DNA of 64,000 nucleotides. Source: Peribacillus loiseleuriae. Its GTDB lineage: Bacteria > Bacillota > Bacilli > Bacillales > DSM-1321. The position numbers and the translations under genes are program-made. The notes below the pieces were generated by a model. That model was not told the DNA's origin and searched no databases. It saw nothing but the letters and a program-made list of their open reading frames with translations. The stretch covers positions 3,710,059 through 3,774,058 of the forward strand of contig NZ_LFZW01000001.1 of the NCBI RefSeq assembly GCF_001183985.1. Direction: 5' to 3'. This document shows positions 55,086 through 64,000 of this stretch, piece by piece. Every line of letters begins with the position of its first letter. Within the stretch, counting starts at the first letter, position 1.

Positions 55086-56564
55086 TAGATTTTCACGCAC
55101 TTTCATCAGTTCGTTCTTTGTTCCAAATCGTTTGATTTCATATCGATGATCATTCCCTTTCAAAATTGTGACAAGAATTTCTTTACGAAGCATCTCTTCA
55201 AGAACCGGCTTGTAAGAATTATTTTCTCCAAATAAGATAGCTGCGACTGCCTCGTCCGCCTCAATCAAAACGGCTTCCTCTTCAAGCTTACGATGTTCCA
55301 TCAGTTCACGCTCGAGCCTGAAGGCAACCGTTTCTGCGCTATCCACCTTGCCCGTGCCGTGACACGTAGGGCACGCTGTCGTTAATTTTTCGCTAAGTGA
55401 AGCGGATGTCCGTTTTCTCGTCAATTGGAAAATCCCAAGCTCTGTAAAACCAATCAATTGAACACGCATTTCATCCTGTTTCGTTTCTGTTTTCAGCGTA
55501 TCAAAAATCGCGTGGCGATGCTGAACTTGTTCCATATTGATGAAATCAATCAAGATAATGCCACCGATATTTCGGAGTCTTAGTTGATGAGCAATCTCTT
55601 TTGCCGCTTGCATATTCGTTTCAAATAGCGTCTGTTCCTTTTGAGCCTTGCCGGTAAATTTCCCCGTATTCACATCAACAACTGTGAAGGCTTCCGTTTC
55701 TTCAAAAATAAGGTAGCTGCCGTTTTTTAACCAAACAATCTTCTTCAATGCCTGCTCTGCATCACTTTCGATGCCTAGGTGAGAGAAAATATTTACTGGT
55801 CCTGCTTCATAAAAAATCGCCCAGTCACTTTCATGAGCTTCCTGCCATTTTTTCAATTCCTGAAAATAAGTGAAATCATCAACATGAAGCTCCCCATCTG
55901 GAACTTCGGACATTTCTGTCAAAATACTTTCAAGGAAAGAATCTCGTTGCCACAAAAGACTAGGCGCTTTTAATGAGGCAGCCATTTTGAGCAGTTGAGC
56001 AAATTTCCCTCTCTGGGCATGTAGCTGTTTAAGAAATATAGCCTCACTTTTCTCTTCCATAGCTGTTCGGATAATGAGCCCTTCATCTTCCTTTTTATGC
56101 GTATGAGCGATATTTCGCCATTGATTCTGACTTTGATGGCTTTTGAATTTTTTCGATACCCCGATATAATCAATTCCGTGTATATAAACAACATGATTGC
56201 TCGAAAGCTCAATCAATCCTGTCAATTTCGCTCCTTTTGTACCCGTTTCATCACGGGTCACCTGAACAAGCAGTTTTTCCCCTTCACGTATGTACTGATT
56301 GACCGAGCTTTTCCGTGCGCCTGATCGTTTCGCTTCTTGATAAGATGGGAGCTCATCACGATATAGAAATCCACTCTTTTTTTCCCCATAATCAACAAAC
56401 GCCGCCTCCATGCCTGGCAGAACCTTCGTCACTTTACCAAGGTAAATGTTACCGACGCTACTGGCATGATTTGGCGGCACAACTTCTAATTTACTGATAC
56501 GCCCATTTTCTAAACATGCGTATCTTTTTTCTCGTGTAGATAGATTGGCAATTAGCTTCTTCAT
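55077..56564 (-). CDS. rng: Ribonuclease G/E-family endoribonuclease
   Basis: A 495-residue protein with an S1-like RNA-binding domain (about 38-125: VGNIYLGKVTKVLPGMEAAF, VDYGEKKSGFL), the RNase H-like catalytic region (TAFVDVNTGKFTGK appears as FTVVDVNTGKFTGK, and IGGIILIDFINM: two catalytic Asp) and the zinc-link CPTCHGTG. In RNase E/G the zinc links two dimers. Many Bacillales, but not B. subtilis, retain it. It lies between spoIVFB and rplU and acts in RNA processing and decay. Confidence 0.94.
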   Translation of the reverse strand: MKKLIANLSTREKRYACLENGRISKLEVVPPNHASSVGNIYLGKVTKVLPGMEAAFVDYGEKKSGFLYRDELPSYQEAKRSGARKSSVNQYIREGEKLLVQVTRDETGTKGAKLTGLIELSSNHVVYIHGIDYIGVSKKFKSHQSQNQWRNIAHTHKKEDEGLIIRTAMEEKSEAIFLKQLHAQRGKFAQLLKMAASLKAPSLLWQRDSFLESILTEMSEVPDGELHVDDFTYFQELKKWQEAHESDWAIFYEAGPVNIFSHLGIESDAEQALKKIVWLKNGSYLIFEETEAFTVVDVNTGKFTGKAQKEQTLFETNMQAAKEIAHQLRLRNIGGIILIDFINMEQVQHRHAIFDTLKTETKQDEMRVQLIGFTELGIFQLTRKRTSASLSEKLTTACPTCHGTGKVDSAETVAFRLERELMEHRKLEEEAVLIEADEAVAAILFGENNSYKPVLEEMLRKEILVTILKGNDHRYEIKRFGTKNELMKVRENLLT

Positions 56565-56607
56565 TTTAAAATCCCTTCAAACAATATGTGAAGCAAGAAT
56601 ATCACAT

Positions 56608-57474
56608 TTAATACGCATATAACAATTCACCAATTTTCCCATTGGTCATTTTATTTGTGAAATAGGCGTGAAGAAGCTCATTTTCATCTAACGAACCGCT
56701 TTCCTGACCATTTTTCATAACAATTACTGGGTGTTTACAACCACGCTGGAATTTTTCCAGTACTTTGTAAATCATCTCATTCTCATCGACTTGAATCGGT
56801 TCAAGTCTTGTTAGATCTTCGCTTCTGCCATAATGGCGATCAAGCAGAAAACGAATGAATGCATAATAGCGCTGACGCCATTCCATTGCAAGCGAAATCC
56901 CGATGAAGCAGGCAATAATCCATACGTTTAAATTAAAAGAAATCAGTAGGACCGATAGACCGAAACCTGCTGCTGCCAGAAAAGATGAGATAAGGAGAGT
57001 GAACGAGTGCGCATCCAGATAGGATTTGTGTTTTGATAAACCAAGAAACAATAGTTTGCCGCCATCCAAAGGCCAAACAGGAAGCAAGTTGAACAGCATC
57101 ACAGCTGCATTGCTGTAAAAGAATTGCTGATACATTTCATATGGCATAATAGAAAACGAGTAGAACAAATAAGCAAGTCCAACAAGCCACACATGCTGAA
57201 TAGGTCCTGCTAAAATCACAATCAAATCTTCCTTAAGTGATTTGTTTCCATACTCGTCCGTTTCCAATGCGCCACCAAATGGAAGCAGCTGAATCGATTT
57301 AATCCGCCATTTAAAGAAGTGGGCGGCAACAGCATGACCCATTTCATGAACAAAAATAATGACAAAAAACATGAGTATTTGCGTGAAATGTGAAGTCAGT
57401 ACAGATATCCCAATCACGAGCCATAACGTAGGATGAATTTTGATTTTCCACAGTAGTTTTAATAATTCATTCAA
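56608..57474 (-). CDS. spoIVFB: Intramembrane metalloprotease SpoIVFB
   Basis: A 288-residue site-2 protease that releases active sigma-K from pro-sigma-K at the outer forespore membrane. The zinc motif is HEMGH at residues 43-47, the third ligand is in LLPVWPLDGGKLL (about residue 137), and about six hydrophobic segments are seen, followed by a C-terminal CBS-like domain (about 205-285). These match B. subtilis numbering. The start overlaps spoIVFA by 8 bp. BofC, a regulator of this pathway, is in this window also. Confidence 0.96.
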   Translation of the reverse strand: MNELLKLLWKIKIHPTLWLVIGISVLTSHFTQILMFFVIIFVHEMGHAVAAHFFKWRIKSIQLLPFGGALETDEYGNKSLKEDLIVILAGPIQHVWLVGLAYLFYSFSIMPYEMYQQFFYSNAAVMLFNLLPVWPLDGGKLLFLGLSKHKSYLDAHSFTLLISSFLAAAGFGLSVLLISFNLNVWIIACFIGISLAMEWRQRYYAFIRFLLDRHYGRSEDLTRLEPIQVDENEMIYKVLEKFQRGCKHPVIVMKNGQESGSLDENELLHAYFTNKMTNGKIGELLYAY

Positions 57475-58237
57475 AGGAAATCACCTGTGTCGGATCAATA
57501 AACTGACCACTTTTTTTAATCGCCAAATAAAATGTCCCTTTTGAACCGTTTTCGCTTGCTGATACCTTGCCTAGTTCAGTACCCTTTGTAACAGGATCAT
57601 AAAGATTTACGTCAATTGACTCAAGCTTTCCATACCATGTTTCACTTTTGTCGGCATGCTGAATTACAACCGTTTTTCCGAGACCATCCTTTACTCCAGC
57701 AAACTTGACCATACCTTTATCAAGTGCCTCTACCTTTTTAGGTTGGGATGTCTCGATCAACACACCTTCACCATTCACCTCGAAGCTTTCCGTAATCTTG
57801 CCACTCACTGGAAGAGCAGATTGTTGATCCGGATTTTCTGCAACTGTTCCCAATTCGGTTTTCTTTTTATCAGGATAAAACGCAATCGGCTTTCCGAATG
57901 TATCTTCATACCACGATGCTACTGTCGCAAACTGGAACTCTTGATTCATCGTATCTTTCACTACAACTCGCACTTTATCAAGCTGTGTGGACGGATGTTT
58001 AAAGGCAATGGCCACTAGTAAAAACAAACAAGCCGCTGCAAGAATTTTAAATAGAAACCACTCTTTTTTAAATAGGGGATAATCATTTCCAGGCGATGAG
58101 CTTTCATACGACAAATCGGGACGATACCCATCCGATTCATCCTGAATCAAATTCGCCCATGCCCCTTGTTGGTTTTGTTCAGCCTGCCTTCTCCGCTTCG
58201 CAATCCGATCCTGAATTCTCTTTCTTCGATCATCCAT
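57467..58237 (-). CDS. spoIVFA: SpoIVFA, regulator of SpoIVFB
   Basis: A 256-residue membrane protein with a basic N-terminal region (RKRIQDRIAKRRRQAEQNQQ), one membrane helix (about 67-84, FLFKILAAACLFLLVAIAF) and an external M23/LytM-like domain (about 130-250) which lacks the zinc-binding residues of active endopeptidases. It holds SpoIVFB inactive with BofA until SpoIVB cuts it. ATG follows GGGGAGGAC. First gene of the spoIVF operon. Confidence 0.93.
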   Translation of the reverse strand: MDDRRKRIQDRIAKRRRQAEQNQQGAWANLIQDESDGYRPDLSYESSSPGNDYPLFKKEWFLFKILAAACLFLLVAIAFKHPSTQLDKVRVVVKDTMNQEFQFATVASWYEDTFGKPIAFYPDKKKTELGTVAENPDQQSALPVSGKITESFEVNGEGVLIETSQPKKVEALDKGMVKFAGVKDGLGKTVVIQHADKSETWYGKLESIDVNLYDPVTKGTELGKVSASENGSKGTFYLAIKKSGQFIDPTQVISFE

Positions 58238-58349
58238 ACTTTGGTCCTCCCCATCTAATTACTTTGTACAAGTGTATGATGTACTTGTCCGAACTATGAC
58301 TGATACAAGGAGGGGGCAAAGGCGAGATCAGGCTTAGCGCGTGGTATCA

Positions 58350-58505
58350 ACTTTTCTTTTCAAACATTACGAGCCAGAAATCAAATTTGCGCACCGGAAC
58401 TTGTACTTTGCGAGCGGGATTTGCAATTTGCGAGCCGGAGCCAAATTTTACGCATACTTTCTGATTTCGACGCATTAATCTTAAATTTGACGCATAAACT
58501 CTCTC
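58350..58505. repeat. Family 2 short copy between spoIVFA and minD
   Basis: Clear tandem units: ACGAGCCAGAAATCAAATTT, GCGCACCGGAACTTGTACTTT, GCGAGCGGGATTTGCAATTT, GCGAGCCGGAGCCAAATTTT, then shorter ACGCATAC... units. The consensus is GCG-NRCCGGA followed by a variable AT-rich half. It lies upstream of Family 1 copy 10. Confidence 0.65.
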
Positions 58506-58517
58506 TTGTCCCATACC

Positions 58518-58609
58518 AAAAGGGTCAGATCTCACACCTACTATATATCGTTTAAAGTCGTGTAAATGACACAATAAACGGTGTATAGAGTGTGAGGTCT
58601 GACCCTTTC
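58518..58609. repeat. Family 1 palindromic repeat, copy 10
   Basis: The best-preserved subtype A copy: AAAAGGGTCAGATCTCACAC, CTACTATATATCGTTTA at the left, TAAACGGTGTATAGAGTGTGAG and GTCTGACCCTTT at the right. Nearly the whole 92 bp can form one hairpin. It lies 19 bp after the minD stop codon. Confidence 0.85.
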
Positions 58610-58628
58610 TTTAAACAACTTCTTTTGG

Positions 58629-59432
58629 TTAAGAACCTGCAAGTATTTTTTTTATTCTTGCCATTAAGCCTTTTCGTTCGTCTTCTATTGATGAAAGCGG
58701 AACCGATTCACCTAAAATTCTTCTCGCAATATTGCGATAGGCAATGGATGCGCGATTATTAGGATCCAGGGCAATTGGCTCACCTAGGTTAGATGCTTTA
58801 ATCACCTGTTCATCATCGAGAACGATACCGATTAAATCAATAGAGAGATGTGTCGTGACTTCATCAATATCCATCATTTCCCCATTCTTCAACATATGGC
58901 TACGTATTCGATTAATGATGAGTTTTGGCGGTTCAATATTTTCTTCTTTTTCAAGCAATCCAATAATCCGATCCGCATCACGAACTGCAGATTTTTCTGG
59001 TGTGGTTACGACAATTGCTTTATCTGCACCAGCTATCGCATTTTTAAATCCTTGCTCAATTCCAGCCGGACAGTCAATAATGATATAATCGTAATCTTGT
59101 TTTAATTCGTGAACCAGTTTATGCATTTGTTCAGGAACAATTGATGTTTTGTCCGTCGTTTGAGCAGCTGGAAGAAGATAAAGCCTGTCTTCAAAGCGCT
59201 TATCTTTCACTAAAGCTTGATGTATTTTACAGCGTCCTTCTACAACATCAACTAAATCATAAATAATCCGATTTTCTAATCCCATGACGACATCTAAATT
59301 TCTAAGACCAATATCTGTATCAATCAAACATACTTTTTTGCCAAGAAGAGCTAACGATGTACCTAAATTAGCGGATGTTGTGGTCTTTCCCACCCCACCC
59401 TTTCCAGATGTAATAACTATTGCCTCTCCCAC
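58629..59432 (-). CDS. minD: Septum site-determining ATPase MinD
   Basis: A 267-residue ParA/MinD ATPase that positions division by membrane recruitment of MinC. The deviant Walker A is SGKGGVGKTTTSAN (about 9-22), with DTDIGLRNLDVVMGLENR, IIDCPAGIEQGF and the C-terminal amphipathic membrane-targeting helix GLMARIKKILAG. Full length. It follows minC by 2 bp. Confidence 0.98.
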   Translation of the reverse strand: MGEAIVITSGKGGVGKTTTSANLGTSLALLGKKVCLIDTDIGLRNLDVVMGLENRIIYDLVDVVEGRCKIHQALVKDKRFEDRLYLLPAAQTTDKTSIVPEQMHKLVHELKQDYDYIIIDCPAGIEQGFKNAIAGADKAIVVTTPEKSAVRDADRIIGLLEKEENIEPPKLIINRIRSHMLKNGEMMDIDEVTTHLSIDLIGIVLDDEQVIKASNLGEPIALDPNNRASIAYRNIARRILGESVPLSSIEDERKGLMARIKKILAGS

Positions 59433-59434
59433 GA

Positions 59435-60118
59435 TTAGAGTCCCCCTTCTAATCTATTAAAATTCGGTCTATGGTTCTTAAAAGCTTGAGTCTTCTCTAC
59501 AACGATTTGGCCATTTTCATCGATGAAAGCACACTCCATCGCATGGCCATCCTCTATATATTTGTCAGGTCCTTTCATGATCTCATCAGCGATTCTGATA
59601 TGTGATGGTTTCATGACGGAAGCACTAATAAAGCTTTCGCGGTTGCCGTTATACCCTGCTTGCGCAATTCCTCTAAGTGCACCCATCACGAAAATATTTC
59701 CACTAGCTATAATTGTCCCACCAGGGTTCACATCACCAATCAACAGTAAATCGCCAACAACTTCTAAAATTTGACCTGATCTAATAACTTTAGCAATGGT
59801 CGTCATTTGATGTTCATCCTTCCATTGCTTTGCTTCTTCCTTCGTCACCACATTGGAGATGATTTCATCAACGACCAGTTTTTTTTTCTGACTAATCAAT
59901 TCTCGGATACCGTTTTTCTGATTTTCAAGCAGATAACGATTTCCTGTATGTACTTTAACGGCAATGCCCGAATCATTTTCTTGGAATTGATAATTTGCAG
60001 AGAGCTTTGATTCAAGTTCTTTCAAAAGCTCAGAAAAAGAACATGAATCATCAAGATGAAGCGTGAGTCCATCCTTCGTGCCTTTTATCATAACATTTTG
60101 CTGAATTCTTTTATTCAT
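59435..60118 (-). CDS. minC: Septum site-determining inhibitor MinC
   Basis: A 227-residue inhibitor of FtsZ assembly. The N-terminal domain (about 1-100) is followed by the C-terminal beta-helix: KVIRSGQILEVVGDLLLIGD, VNPGGTIIASGNIFVMGALR, GIAQAGYNGN, RIADEIM. GAGGTG precedes the ATG. It lies 350 bp downstream of mreD, whereas minC follows mreD closely in B. subtilis. Confidence 0.97.
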   Translation of the reverse strand: MNKRIQQNVMIKGTKDGLTLHLDDSCSFSELLKELESKLSANYQFQENDSGIAVKVHTGNRYLLENQKNGIRELISQKKKLVVDEIISNVVTKEEAKQWKDEHQMTTIAKVIRSGQILEVVGDLLLIGDVNPGGTIIASGNIFVMGALRGIAQAGYNGNRESFISASVMKPSHIRIADEIMKGPDKYIEDGHAMECAFIDENGQIVVEKTQAFKNHRPNFNRLEGGL

Positions 60119-60468
60119 GACGCATGTTTCACCTCAATGAAAGTATAATTCGACATGACTAGAGATATTTCCTTTTTCTACGCGCATGAAAGTAGAAAAA
60201 CCGTCACCGCTTCTTGGCTATTCACTTAAAGCCAAGGAAAGTCACGCATGGCTGGTGTAAGGTTAGACAAGGTCAATTCGACATGAATGTCGAACAAGCT
60301 CTATAAAAAGTGGATTGCCCCACCTGAATGATTAGCTTGGACCTTTAAGGTAGCTGCTTTTCGCTTGTTGCGGACAGATCATTAAGTGATCCACTTAAAT
60401 CATTTTGGAGAGCTTCCTAAGCATCAAGAAACCGCTTTTTACCTGTATAGTAAGAAACTAAGTTCTTT
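60119..60468. other. Hairpin-rich mreD-minC spacer
   Basis: A 350-bp spacer without an ORF but with several perfect inverted repeats: TTTTTCTAC/GTAGAAAAA (about 60173-60200), CTTGGCT/AGCCAAG (about 60213-60238), TTCGACAT/ATGTCGAA (about 60277-60294), and GATCA/TGATC (about 60387-60401). A fragment GTGGGGCAATCCACTTTTT near 60325-60310 (leftward) could be a terminator. I cannot match it to a known RNA family. Confidence 0.5.
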
Positions 60469-60987
60469 CTACTCTCCGTCTGATTCAAGTTCCTGTTTCT
60501 CAATCATACGCTTTAGCGGATAAGAAAAAACAACGAGGAAAGCAAGGTTTAACAAGAGAGTTGGCACAAGCCTAATTGTCAGAAACGTATTAAACTCTAT
60601 ATGAGCAAACCCAATCAGGATATTAATTTGATAGACAATCATTTCTAAAAGCGTAATAAATAAGAGCGAAGTCAGAATGGTCACTATCAAGTTGGACTGA
60701 AGGATTCTCATGATTTTTGCAATAAGGTAAGCAAAAAATGGAAGCATGAACATGTAAATGCCCAAAATTTCTGTATACACGACATCATACATTATACCCA
60801 GTACGAAACCGTATACCATGCCGTTTCTTCGCGTTCCATATATTGTAATGAACGCTACTAAAATCATAATGAATCGCGGGACAATAATTTTGTCACCGCC
60901 AAATATATTGCCAGCAAGTAAGTTTGCGAATGAACCTTCTATGATAAAAAAGAGAAATGCAGTGAGGGGAAGTATTAACCGCTTCAT
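60469..60987 (-). CDS. mreD: Rod shape-determining protein MreD
   Basis: A 172-residue protein with about five membrane helices, beginning MKRLILPLTAFLFFIIEGSF. MreD acts with MreB and MreC in the elongation machinery. The start overlaps the mreC stop codon by 4 bp. GMVYGFVLGIMYDVVY is a typical family segment. Confidence 0.95.
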   Translation of the reverse strand: MKRLILPLTAFLFFIIEGSFANLLAGNIFGGDKIIVPRFIMILVAFITIYGTRRNGMVYGFVLGIMYDVVYTEILGIYMFMLPFFAYLIAKIMRILQSNLIVTILTSLLFITLLEMIVYQINILIGFAHIEFNTFLTIRLVPTLLLNLAFLVVFSYPLKRMIEKQELESDGE

Positions 60988-61850
60988 TCTTGACCCTCAC
61001 CCCTCGCTTCTTCTTCACCTACAACTTCACGTTTGACGACCATGACATTTTTTATGTCATAAAAATCTGATGCTGGTTTGAGATACGCCGTCTGATTCAA
61101 GCCATTTTGATCAATTTTAACTTCGACAACTTTCCCAACAATTAAACGTGATGGAAAAATGCCGCCAAGTCCTGATGTCTCTACAATCGAACCAATCTTT
61201 ATTTCTTTATCAAATGGAATTCGCTTCATTAACAAATAGCCTTGCTTATCATCATACCCTTCAATAATTCCGTTGGCTGCATCTTGTTGTACAATAGAGG
61301 CTGAAATTTTATTGTTCGGGTCTGCGGAACTGACCAGCTGTACAGTTGCAGTGGTAGGAGTCGTACTCTTTACCTTTCCAATTAACCCATCAGCTGTAAT
61401 GACTGCCATATTTGTTTCTATCCCATTCATCTCGCCTTTATTAATCGTAATTAGCTCATTCCAACGATCTGGATTCCGGCCAATTACAGTCGCTTGAATC
61501 GGCGAATACTTACTCAAGTCATCTTTTTTATCAAGAATTTTCCGTAACTCTACATTTTCCTCTTTCAATGCTTGGACTTCTGTTTTTATCTGCACATATT
61601 CACCTAGACGAGCTTTAAGCTTGGCATTTTCATCATATGTGTTTTGCAAGTCGCTCAGATTTTCAAAAAGCCCGGTAACAGCTGTAACTGGTTTATCAAA
61701 GGCATTCGCAAACCAACCTGTTGTATCTTTTAAAAATTGTTCCGGCCATGACAATGTTTCGCGTTCTCTCATTGAAAACCCGATTAACGCCACAAGAACA
61801 ATAATTCCTGCTAATAACAAGATTAATTTTTTGTTAAAAAACTGTGGCAT
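60984..61850 (-). CDS. mreC: Rod shape-determining protein MreC
   Basis: A 288-residue bitopic membrane protein: short basic N-terminus (MPQFFNKKL), membrane helix (about 10-26), a coiled coil (about 65-115, NTYDENAKLKARLGEYVQIK) and a double beta-barrel external domain (ATVIGRNPDRWNELITINKG, TSGLGGIFPSRLIVGKV). It scaffolds the elongasome. It follows mreB after an 868-bp gap with an inserted repeat element. Confidence 0.96.
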   Translation of the reverse strand: MPQFFNKKLILLLAGIIVLVALIGFSMRERETLSWPEQFLKDTTGWFANAFDKPVTAVTGLFENLSDLQNTYDENAKLKARLGEYVQIKTEVQALKEENVELRKILDKKDDLSKYSPIQATVIGRNPDRWNELITINKGEMNGIETNMAVITADGLIGKVKSTTPTTATVQLVSSADPNNKISASIVQQDAANGIIEGYDDKQGYLLMKRIPFDKEIKIGSIVETSGLGGIFPSRLIVGKVVEVKIDQNGLNQTAYLKPASDFYDIKNVMVVKREVVGEEEARGEGQE

Positions 61851-62001
61851 GATTTATCTACACCTCTATCTGGAATAGCGACAGGCACCCGCATATCAAC
61901 TACAAGCATGAGCGGCGCGGCCTAGGAAACACTACTTTTGCTTATCAATCCAATGGCACCTGGCGCTGAACACTAAAATTCATTTATAACGTACGATTAC
62001 A

Positions 62002-62657
62002 TAAAGTGAAACTTCCATCAGCAAGGATTCTTTTCATCCCCCACTGCTCGTTAGTCCCATTCTAGTGTCGCTAAATCGCAAGCCTCCCTTAGACACAGCG
62101 ACATTAGGAACTAAAGTTCAACGTACACAGACTAAGTGCGCGGCGTCCTTTAGTCTTTCGTCTGTGTGGCCTACATCCTTTGGGCCTCAAACATTACCTC
62201 TGCTTAACTTTCGGTAAGTTATACTGTATCTCACCAATCAGGAATTTACTTCAAATATCGGACGACTGCTCAGCCTCGATATTTTTTCAAACAAACAGGG
62301 ATTGTCCACTTGGGCTTTACTACAAGTGGCCCAATGTGTTCAATCCCCATTATAGGCAGTTTTTAGCCAAGATGAAAGAAGTTTATACCGTAAATTGAAT
62401 GCACTCCGTATTTATCCCGCATTAACGGGCAATAAGCCCCCCACATCAAGGCTTAGAGGAATCAAAAAAGCGTAGGTGGGGGATAAACTACCCGTAAAAG
62501 CCCGATTGGTGAGATACAGCGAAACTTACCTTTGTGGTTTTCAAAAGGTATAAGTTGATCCCATCGGGTTCGTAGTGTGCTTCGATCTTAGCGACAGTAG
62601 AACGGGACTAATAATCAGTGAGGGATAAAGCCCCCCACTAATTGAAGTTTCACTTTA
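62002..62657. mobile_element. 656-bp Family 3 composite element inserted between mreB and mreC
   Basis: The element is bounded by inverted arms: TAAAGTGAAACTTCC at 62002 and its inverse at the right end (62657). Each arm continues with a hairpin (CATCAG/ATCAGTG-type), then TTAGTCCC(A/G)TTCTA(G/C)TGTCGCTA. Inside lie a module at 62188-62260 (GGGCCTCAAACATTACCTCTG, ACTGTATCTCACCAATC) and an inverted partner at 62488-62532 (CCCGATTGGTGAGATACAGC). No transposase is coded. The symmetry suggests either a MITE-like element or two copies inserted in opposite orientation. Confidence 0.65.
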
Positions 62658-62718
62658 CTTCACCCGAAGTGAGTTCCTATTATTACAAGAAGTTTTTAAT
62701 GAGGCTTGCTTCAAGCTT

Positions 62719-63738
62719 TTATCGTAAATCTTTTGTCTTATTTTTAAAATTATCGATATGATCCAATGCTTTACCTGTTCCAATCGCTACACAATCAAGT
62801 GGATTTTCAGCAATAAGAACTGGCATTTTCGTTTCTTCACTAATTACTTTGTCGAGATTGCGCAGTAAAGCCCCGCCTCCAGTTAGGACAATTCCGCGAT
62901 CCATAATATCTGCCGCAAGCTCAGGAGGTGTTTTCTCTAACGTATTCTTCACAGAATCGACAATTGCGTCGACTGTATCGCGAAGTGCAACTGAAATTTC
63001 CTTAGCAGATATTTCAATCGTTTTCGGCAAGCCCGTCAATAGATCACGGCCGCGAATATCCATATTTTCAATGCCTTCTGTATCCCCTGCTGAACCGATT
63101 TCCATCTTAATGCTTTCTGAGGTACGTTCCCCAATCATTAAGTTATAATTTTTACGGATATAGCTGACAATCGCATCATCCATTTCATCGCCAGCAATTC
63201 GAATCGACTTACTTGTTACAATTCCGCCAAGTGAAATGATTGCAACCTCTGTCGTACCGCCACCGATATCAACAATCATGCTTCCTGTCGGTTCCCAAAC
63301 AGGAAGATTCGCACCGATTGCTGCCGCAAAAGGTTCTTCAATTGGATACGCATCACGTGCACCTGCTTGTCTAGTCGCGTCAATAACGGCACGTTGCTCA
63401 ACCGCCGTAATTCCAGATGGTACACAAATCATCACATATGGCTTACTCCCGAAAACACCTTTTTTCTGTGCTTCCTTCATATAATATTTCATCATAGTAG
63501 CTGTTGTTTCATAATCGGCAATTACGCCATCTTTCATAGGCCTTAATGCCACTACATTACCTGGCGTACGCCCAATCATATTTTTCGCATCATTTCCGAC
63601 TGCGACAATTTGTTTCGTATCTGTTTGCAACGCAACGACAGACGGCTCACGGACGACAATCCCTTTTCCTTTAACATAAACAAGCGTGTTTGCCGTTCCT
63701 AAATCGATTCCCAAATCTTTTGTGCCAATTCCAAACAT
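62719..63738 (-). CDS. mreB: Rod shape-determining actin MreB
   Basis: A 339-residue bacterial actin that organises cell-wall elongation. Motifs: [20 protein letters not shown] (phosphate 1), VCVPSGIT-type segment, [20 protein letters not shown] (phosphate 2) and [15 protein letters not shown] (adenosine). N-terminal [10 protein letters not shown] is the amphipathic/membrane-proximal start of Gram-positive MreB. Full length. First gene of mreBCD-minCD, downstream of radC. Confidence 0.98.
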   Translation of the reverse strand: MFGIGTKDLGIDLGTANTLVYVKGKGIVVREPSVVALQTDTKQIVAVGNDAKNMIGRTPGNVVALRPMKDGVIADYETTATMMKYYMKEAQKKGVFGSKPYVMICVPSGITAVEQRAVIDATRQAGARDAYPIEEPFAAAIGANLPVWEPTGSMIVDIGGGTTEVAIISLGGIVTSKSIRIAGDEMDDAIVSYIRKNYNLMIGERTSESIKMEIGSAGDTEGIENMDIRGRDLLTGLPKTIEISAKEISVALRDTVDAIVDSVKNTLEKTPPELAADIMDRGIVLTGGGALLRNLDKVISEETKMPVLIAENPLDCVAIGTGKALDHIDNFKNKTKDLR

Positions 63739-63880
63739 ATTGGTTTCTCCCTTTCATACACAAAATACTTTTTATAGTAAGATTTTAAATGGTCAATATT
63801 CAATAATGCAAAGTTTTATAATGTTCCCCTTAAAAAATCATAAACATTATTATACCGCATCATCAAGAATTTTGATAGTG

Positions 63881-64000
63881 TCACAAATACCCTTTTTCCT
63901 TCAAACTCACAAATTTATGTTCACCAATAATAATATGATCCAAAAGTTCTATACCAATTATTTTACCACATTCGACTAATCTCTTCGTGACTTCGATATC
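63881..64000 (-). CDS. radC: RadC/JAB-domain protein, C-terminal part
   Basis: The last 39 codons of a RadC-family protein, continuing beyond the window: [20 protein letters not shown], then [18 protein letters not shown] and stop. This is the conserved end of the JAB/MPN metalloprotease-like domain of RadC (UPF0758). radC lies upstream of mreB in B. subtilis too. The metal-binding motif itself is outside the window. Confidence 0.93.
   Translation of the reverse strand, partial: DIEVTKRLVECGKIIGIELLDHIIIGEHKFVSLKEKGYL

Noticed and set aside
62180-62398. 72-codon ORF in the mreB-mreC spacer
   Set aside because: It lies within the Family 3 composite element and part of it is repeated elsewhere in non-coding DNA.

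Overview
The window comes from a low-to-moderate GC, endospore-forming member of the Bacillales. It holds spoIVFA/spoIVFB, spo0B, spoVB, bofC, safA, a YhcN/CoxA-type lipoprotein gene and comN. The order radC-mreBCD-minCD-spoIVFAB-rng-rplU-prp-rpmA-spo0B-obg-pheB-pheA-niaR-nadX/nadB/nadC/nadA-safA-coxA-bofC-ruvAB-queA-tgt-yajC-yrzE-yrbG-spoVB-comN-secDF-recJ-apt-relA-dtd-lytH-hisS-aspS-6S RNA-yrvM is essentially that of Bacillus subtilis. I cannot fix the genus from the sequence alone; a Sporosarcina/Lysinibacillus-type relative or a Bacillus would both fit.

Layout. Positions 1-7300 are accessory and biofilm-related: the start of an exopolysaccharide operon read leftward (Wzz-type modulator and BY-kinase), a frameshifted SGNH/GDSL hydrolase gene, a cyclic-di-GMP-I riboswitch with its own 41-codon ORF and terminator, a five-repeat homing-endonuclease-associated-repeat protein, a SinR-type repressor, a small acidic protein and a TnpB-only IS200/IS605-type element. 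Positions 7786-12675 hold a complete branched-chain amino-acid ABC transporter (livF-G-M-H-K, leftward). Positions 13141-19741 hold yrvM, an M20 peptidase, 6S RNA, aspS and hisS, the last two behind a T-box. Positions 19815-31360 run from yrzK to comN (lytH, dtd, relA, apt, recJ, secDF). Positions 31543-39462 are spoVB to bofC, including the tRNA queuosine genes and ruvAB. Positions 39691-43610 hold spore-coat/cortex genes, including a safA gene swollen by tandem repeats. Positions 43849-49556 are NAD biosynthesis and its repressor NiaR, with a 34-bp dyad between the divergent promoters. Positions 49745-60118 run from pheA through obg, the L21/Prp/L27 operon, rng and spoIVFB/FA to minD/minC. 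Positions 60469-64000 hold mreD, mreC, mreB and the end of radC.

The genes are mostly ordinary housekeeping and sporulation genes. The unusual material is intergenic. At least three repeat families have spread between the operons. Family 1 has ten copies of a roughly 90-bp palindrome bounded by AAAGGGTCAGACC-type ends; every copy lies within 70 bp of a stop codon, as if it serves as a portable terminator. Family 2 is degenerate tandem 20-21-bp units (GCG-NRCCGGA) attached to a conserved block of about 100 bp. Family 3 is a hairpin beginning TAAAGTGAAACTTCC, and two inverted copies of it bound a 656-bp insertion that splits mreB from mreC. Two further hairpin-rich spacers (nadC-nadA and mreD-minC) match no RNA family that I can name with confidence.
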